A stretch of 6,331 bases of DNA from Deltaproteobacteria bacterium (GTDB lineage Bacteria > Bdellovibrionota > UBA1018 > UBA923). Made by a program: the position numbers and the translations under genes. This document shows positions 5,181-6,331 of this stretch, piece by piece. How positions within the stretch are numbered: position 1 is the stretch's first letter; the number at the start of each line of letters is the position of its first letter. Under the pieces are notes generated by a model. The model was given only the letters and a program-made list of their open reading frames with translations, was not told the DNA's origin and made no database searches. The stretch lies in the NCBI GenBank assembly GCA_016194725.1, contig JACQAW010000142.1:1-6331 (forward strand), written 5' to 3'.

Positions 5181-5199
5181 TTGCCTATGTACGCGGCAA
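5181..5199. other. Weak inverted repeat between the carbonic anhydrase and HD-GYP genes
   Basis: TTGCC at 5181-5185 and GGCAA at 5195-5199 form a 5-bp dyad with a 9-base centre, 23 bases before the GTG start of the next gene. It is too weak for a confident terminator; it could be an operator or chance. Confidence 0.2.
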
Positions 5200-5221
5200 T
5201 CTTATCGGATAGACTTGTAGT

Positions 5222-6181
5222 GTGAACCCCACCGACAATTATACCGCGGTTTCGCTATTCACGATTCCGCCGGACGAGCCACTGCCTTTTTCCGTTTCGG
5301 TGTACTATCGCGGTCACTTCGTCCTGTATCGCAAGAGCGGCCAGGCCTTCGACGTCGGCAAGTACAACCGCTTCATCTATAAGCGCATCAGCAAGCTCTA
5401 CATTTCCGACGCCGATCTGGATTCCTACAAGGAATTCGTTCGCCAGCGGCAGGCTATCGAAGAGCAAAAGTTCAACGACCCCAAGCTCAGTGTTGAGCAA
5501 AAAGTTACGAACAAAACGATTCGCTCGCTCGATCTGACTACGAGGGAGTTGTTCGCCGGTTCTGATGAGGACATGGGCGCCAACGTGGCCAAGGTTGTCG
5601 GCGTGGCCAAAGACACCGTGCAAAGAATCTGCGAGCGCCCTTATCTGCGAATCTTCGACTCCATCCCCTCTTCGAGCTCGGTCATCTCGCACAGCATGCG
5701 AGTCAGCCTGATGGCCACGTTCCTGGGCTATCAGCTGGGCTTCGTGAATCCGCTGGCGCTCGAGAATCTGGCGGCGGCCGGAATGCTGCACGACATTGGC
5801 AAGACCCGGCTTGCGATGCCTGATGAAATTGAAATGACCGAGGAACAGGAAAAGGAGATCGAGCTAAACCATTCCACGCTCAGCGTCGAGGAGCTGAAAA
5901 AGTTTCCACTGGTGCCCGAAGAGGTGGTGCACATCATCACCGAGCACCATGAGCGCCGCGATGGCACGGGCTTTCCGAACAAGATGCGCGGGCGCCAGAT
6001 GCACGGGCTCACGAAGGTATTCGTGATCGCCAACACATTCGATAATCTGGTTACCCAGTTTCCGGGCGAACGCGAGGCAAAATGCCGGCTCGCGGCCGAG
6101 AAAATGGAACAGGAAATGCGCGCCTGGTTTGAGCCGATGTTGCTGCCCAAGGCGCTGAAGCTTCTGGTGGCGCCAGGGTAG
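5222..6181 (+). CDS. HD-GYP-family protein with altered active-site motifs (Bd1817-like)
   Basis: A 319-residue protein with an N-terminal domain of about 140 residues of unrecognised fold, then an HD-type metallohydrolase domain. Visible motifs are His157 (SHSMRV), the HD pair His190-Asp191 (MLHDIGKTR), His217 (LNHST), His242-His243 (EHHERRDGTGFP) and VFVIANTFDNL (267-276). This is the HD-GYP layout of cyclic-di-GMP phosphodiesterases, but Tyr of GYP is Phe (GFP, 250-252) and the usual Asp of the VADxFDAL motif is Asn271. The architecture matches Bd1817 of Bdellovibrio bacteriovorus, an atypical HD-GYP protein lacking the GYP tyrosine (recalled, not searched). Activity may therefore be altered or lost. 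No signal peptide; cytoplasmic. GTG 5222 is the only start after an in-frame TAG at 5210, with a weak Shine-Dalgarno. It lies 7 bases before the next gene, so the two are probably an operon. Confidence 0.82.
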   Translation: MNPTDNYTAVSLFTIPPDEPLPFSVSVYYRGHFVLYRKSGQAFDVGKYNRFIYKRISKLYISDADLDSYKEFVRQRQAIEEQKFNDPKLSVEQKVTNKTIRSLDLTTRELFAGSDEDMGANVAKVVGVAKDTVQRICERPYLRIFDSIPSSSSVISHSMRVSLMATFLGYQLGFVNPLALENLAAAGMLHDIGKTRLAMPDEIEMTEEQEKEIELNHSTLSVEELKKFPLVPEEVVHIITEHHERRDGTGFPNKMRGRQMHGLTKVFVIANTFDNLVTQFPGEREAKCRLAAEKMEQEMRAWFEPMLLPKALKLLVAPG

Positions 6182-6188
6182 GCGACGC

Positions 6189-6331
6189 ATGAATTCACAG
6201 TTCATCTCGCTCAACGAAGTCATCGATCGCAGCCTGCTGGATTACTACATCGACGAAGTGTGCAAGCTCTCGTGCCGCATCTCGAACGTGCGCGGCAAGC
6301 CGGTGCTGACCATCGGCACCGCGACCTCGAT
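6189..6331 (+). CDS. 5' end of an unidentified gene, cut by the window edge
   Basis: An ATG at 6189, with AGG 6 bases upstream (6180-6182, overlapping the stop of the previous gene), opens a frame to the right edge (47 codons). The peptide begins MNSQFISLNEVIDRSLLDYY and continues with CKLSCRISNVRGKPVLTIGT. The pattern of a leading helix followed by a strand and a GKPVLTIG turn is loosely reminiscent of PocR- or PAS-like sensory domains at the N-terminus of signalling proteins, which would suit its HD-GYP neighbour. This is weak and no function is claimed. The 7-base gap suggests co-transcription with the HD-GYP gene. Confidence 0.6.
   Translation, partial: MNSQFISLNEVIDRSLLDYYIDEVCKLSCRISNVRGKPVLTIGTATS

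Noticed and set aside
5255..5791. Minus-strand ORF of 178 codons
   Set aside because: It is antisense to the HD-GYP gene and shows no family features.

Overview
The window reads like a Gram-negative, didermic bacterium of the Bdellovibrionota/Oligoflexia type (inference, no taxonomic search was possible). Several products carry export signals, one is an outer-membrane barrel-like protein, there are two sigma-54-type promoters, and one gene resembles the atypical HD-GYP protein Bd1817 of Bdellovibrio. The DNA is moderately GC-rich and genes are closely packed, apart from one 383-bp intergenic region rich in repeats.

Layout. Positions 1-790 (minus) hold the 5' part of an exported barrel-like outer-membrane protein cut by the window edge. 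Diverging from it, at 970-1800 (plus), is an unrecognised exported protein preceded by a near-consensus sigma-54 (-24/-12) promoter at 921-937. A 165-bp convergent gap (1801-1965) contains a short coding-like fragment. On the minus strand a two-gene unit follows: a small protein with Rossmann/methyltransferase-like motifs (3620-3177), joined by a 4-nt ATGA overlap to an exported papain-fold peptidase of the bleomycin hydrolase/PepC (C1B) type (3180-1966).

The 3621-4003 intergenic region contains, in order, a degenerate hexamer array, a 34-bp near-perfect inverted repeat built on TTTGGAC-like heptamers, short direct repeats, a perfect 16-bp palindrome followed by a T-run, and a second sigma-54-type promoter almost identical to the first. 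That promoter drives a small single-pass membrane protein (4004-4258) whose start codon lies at the predicted transcription start, and whose 3' end looks frameshifted.

Plus-strand genes then continue to the right edge: an exported beta-carbonic anhydrase (4486-5163), a Bd1817-like HD-GYP-family protein (5222-6181), and the first 47 codons of an unidentified gene (6189 onward) probably co-transcribed with it.

The most interesting features are the paired sigma-54 promoters with their shared GGGTAT start-site context, the layered repeat region upstream of the second one, and the exported C1B-type peptidase. No RNA gene, CRISPR array or insertion sequence was seen.
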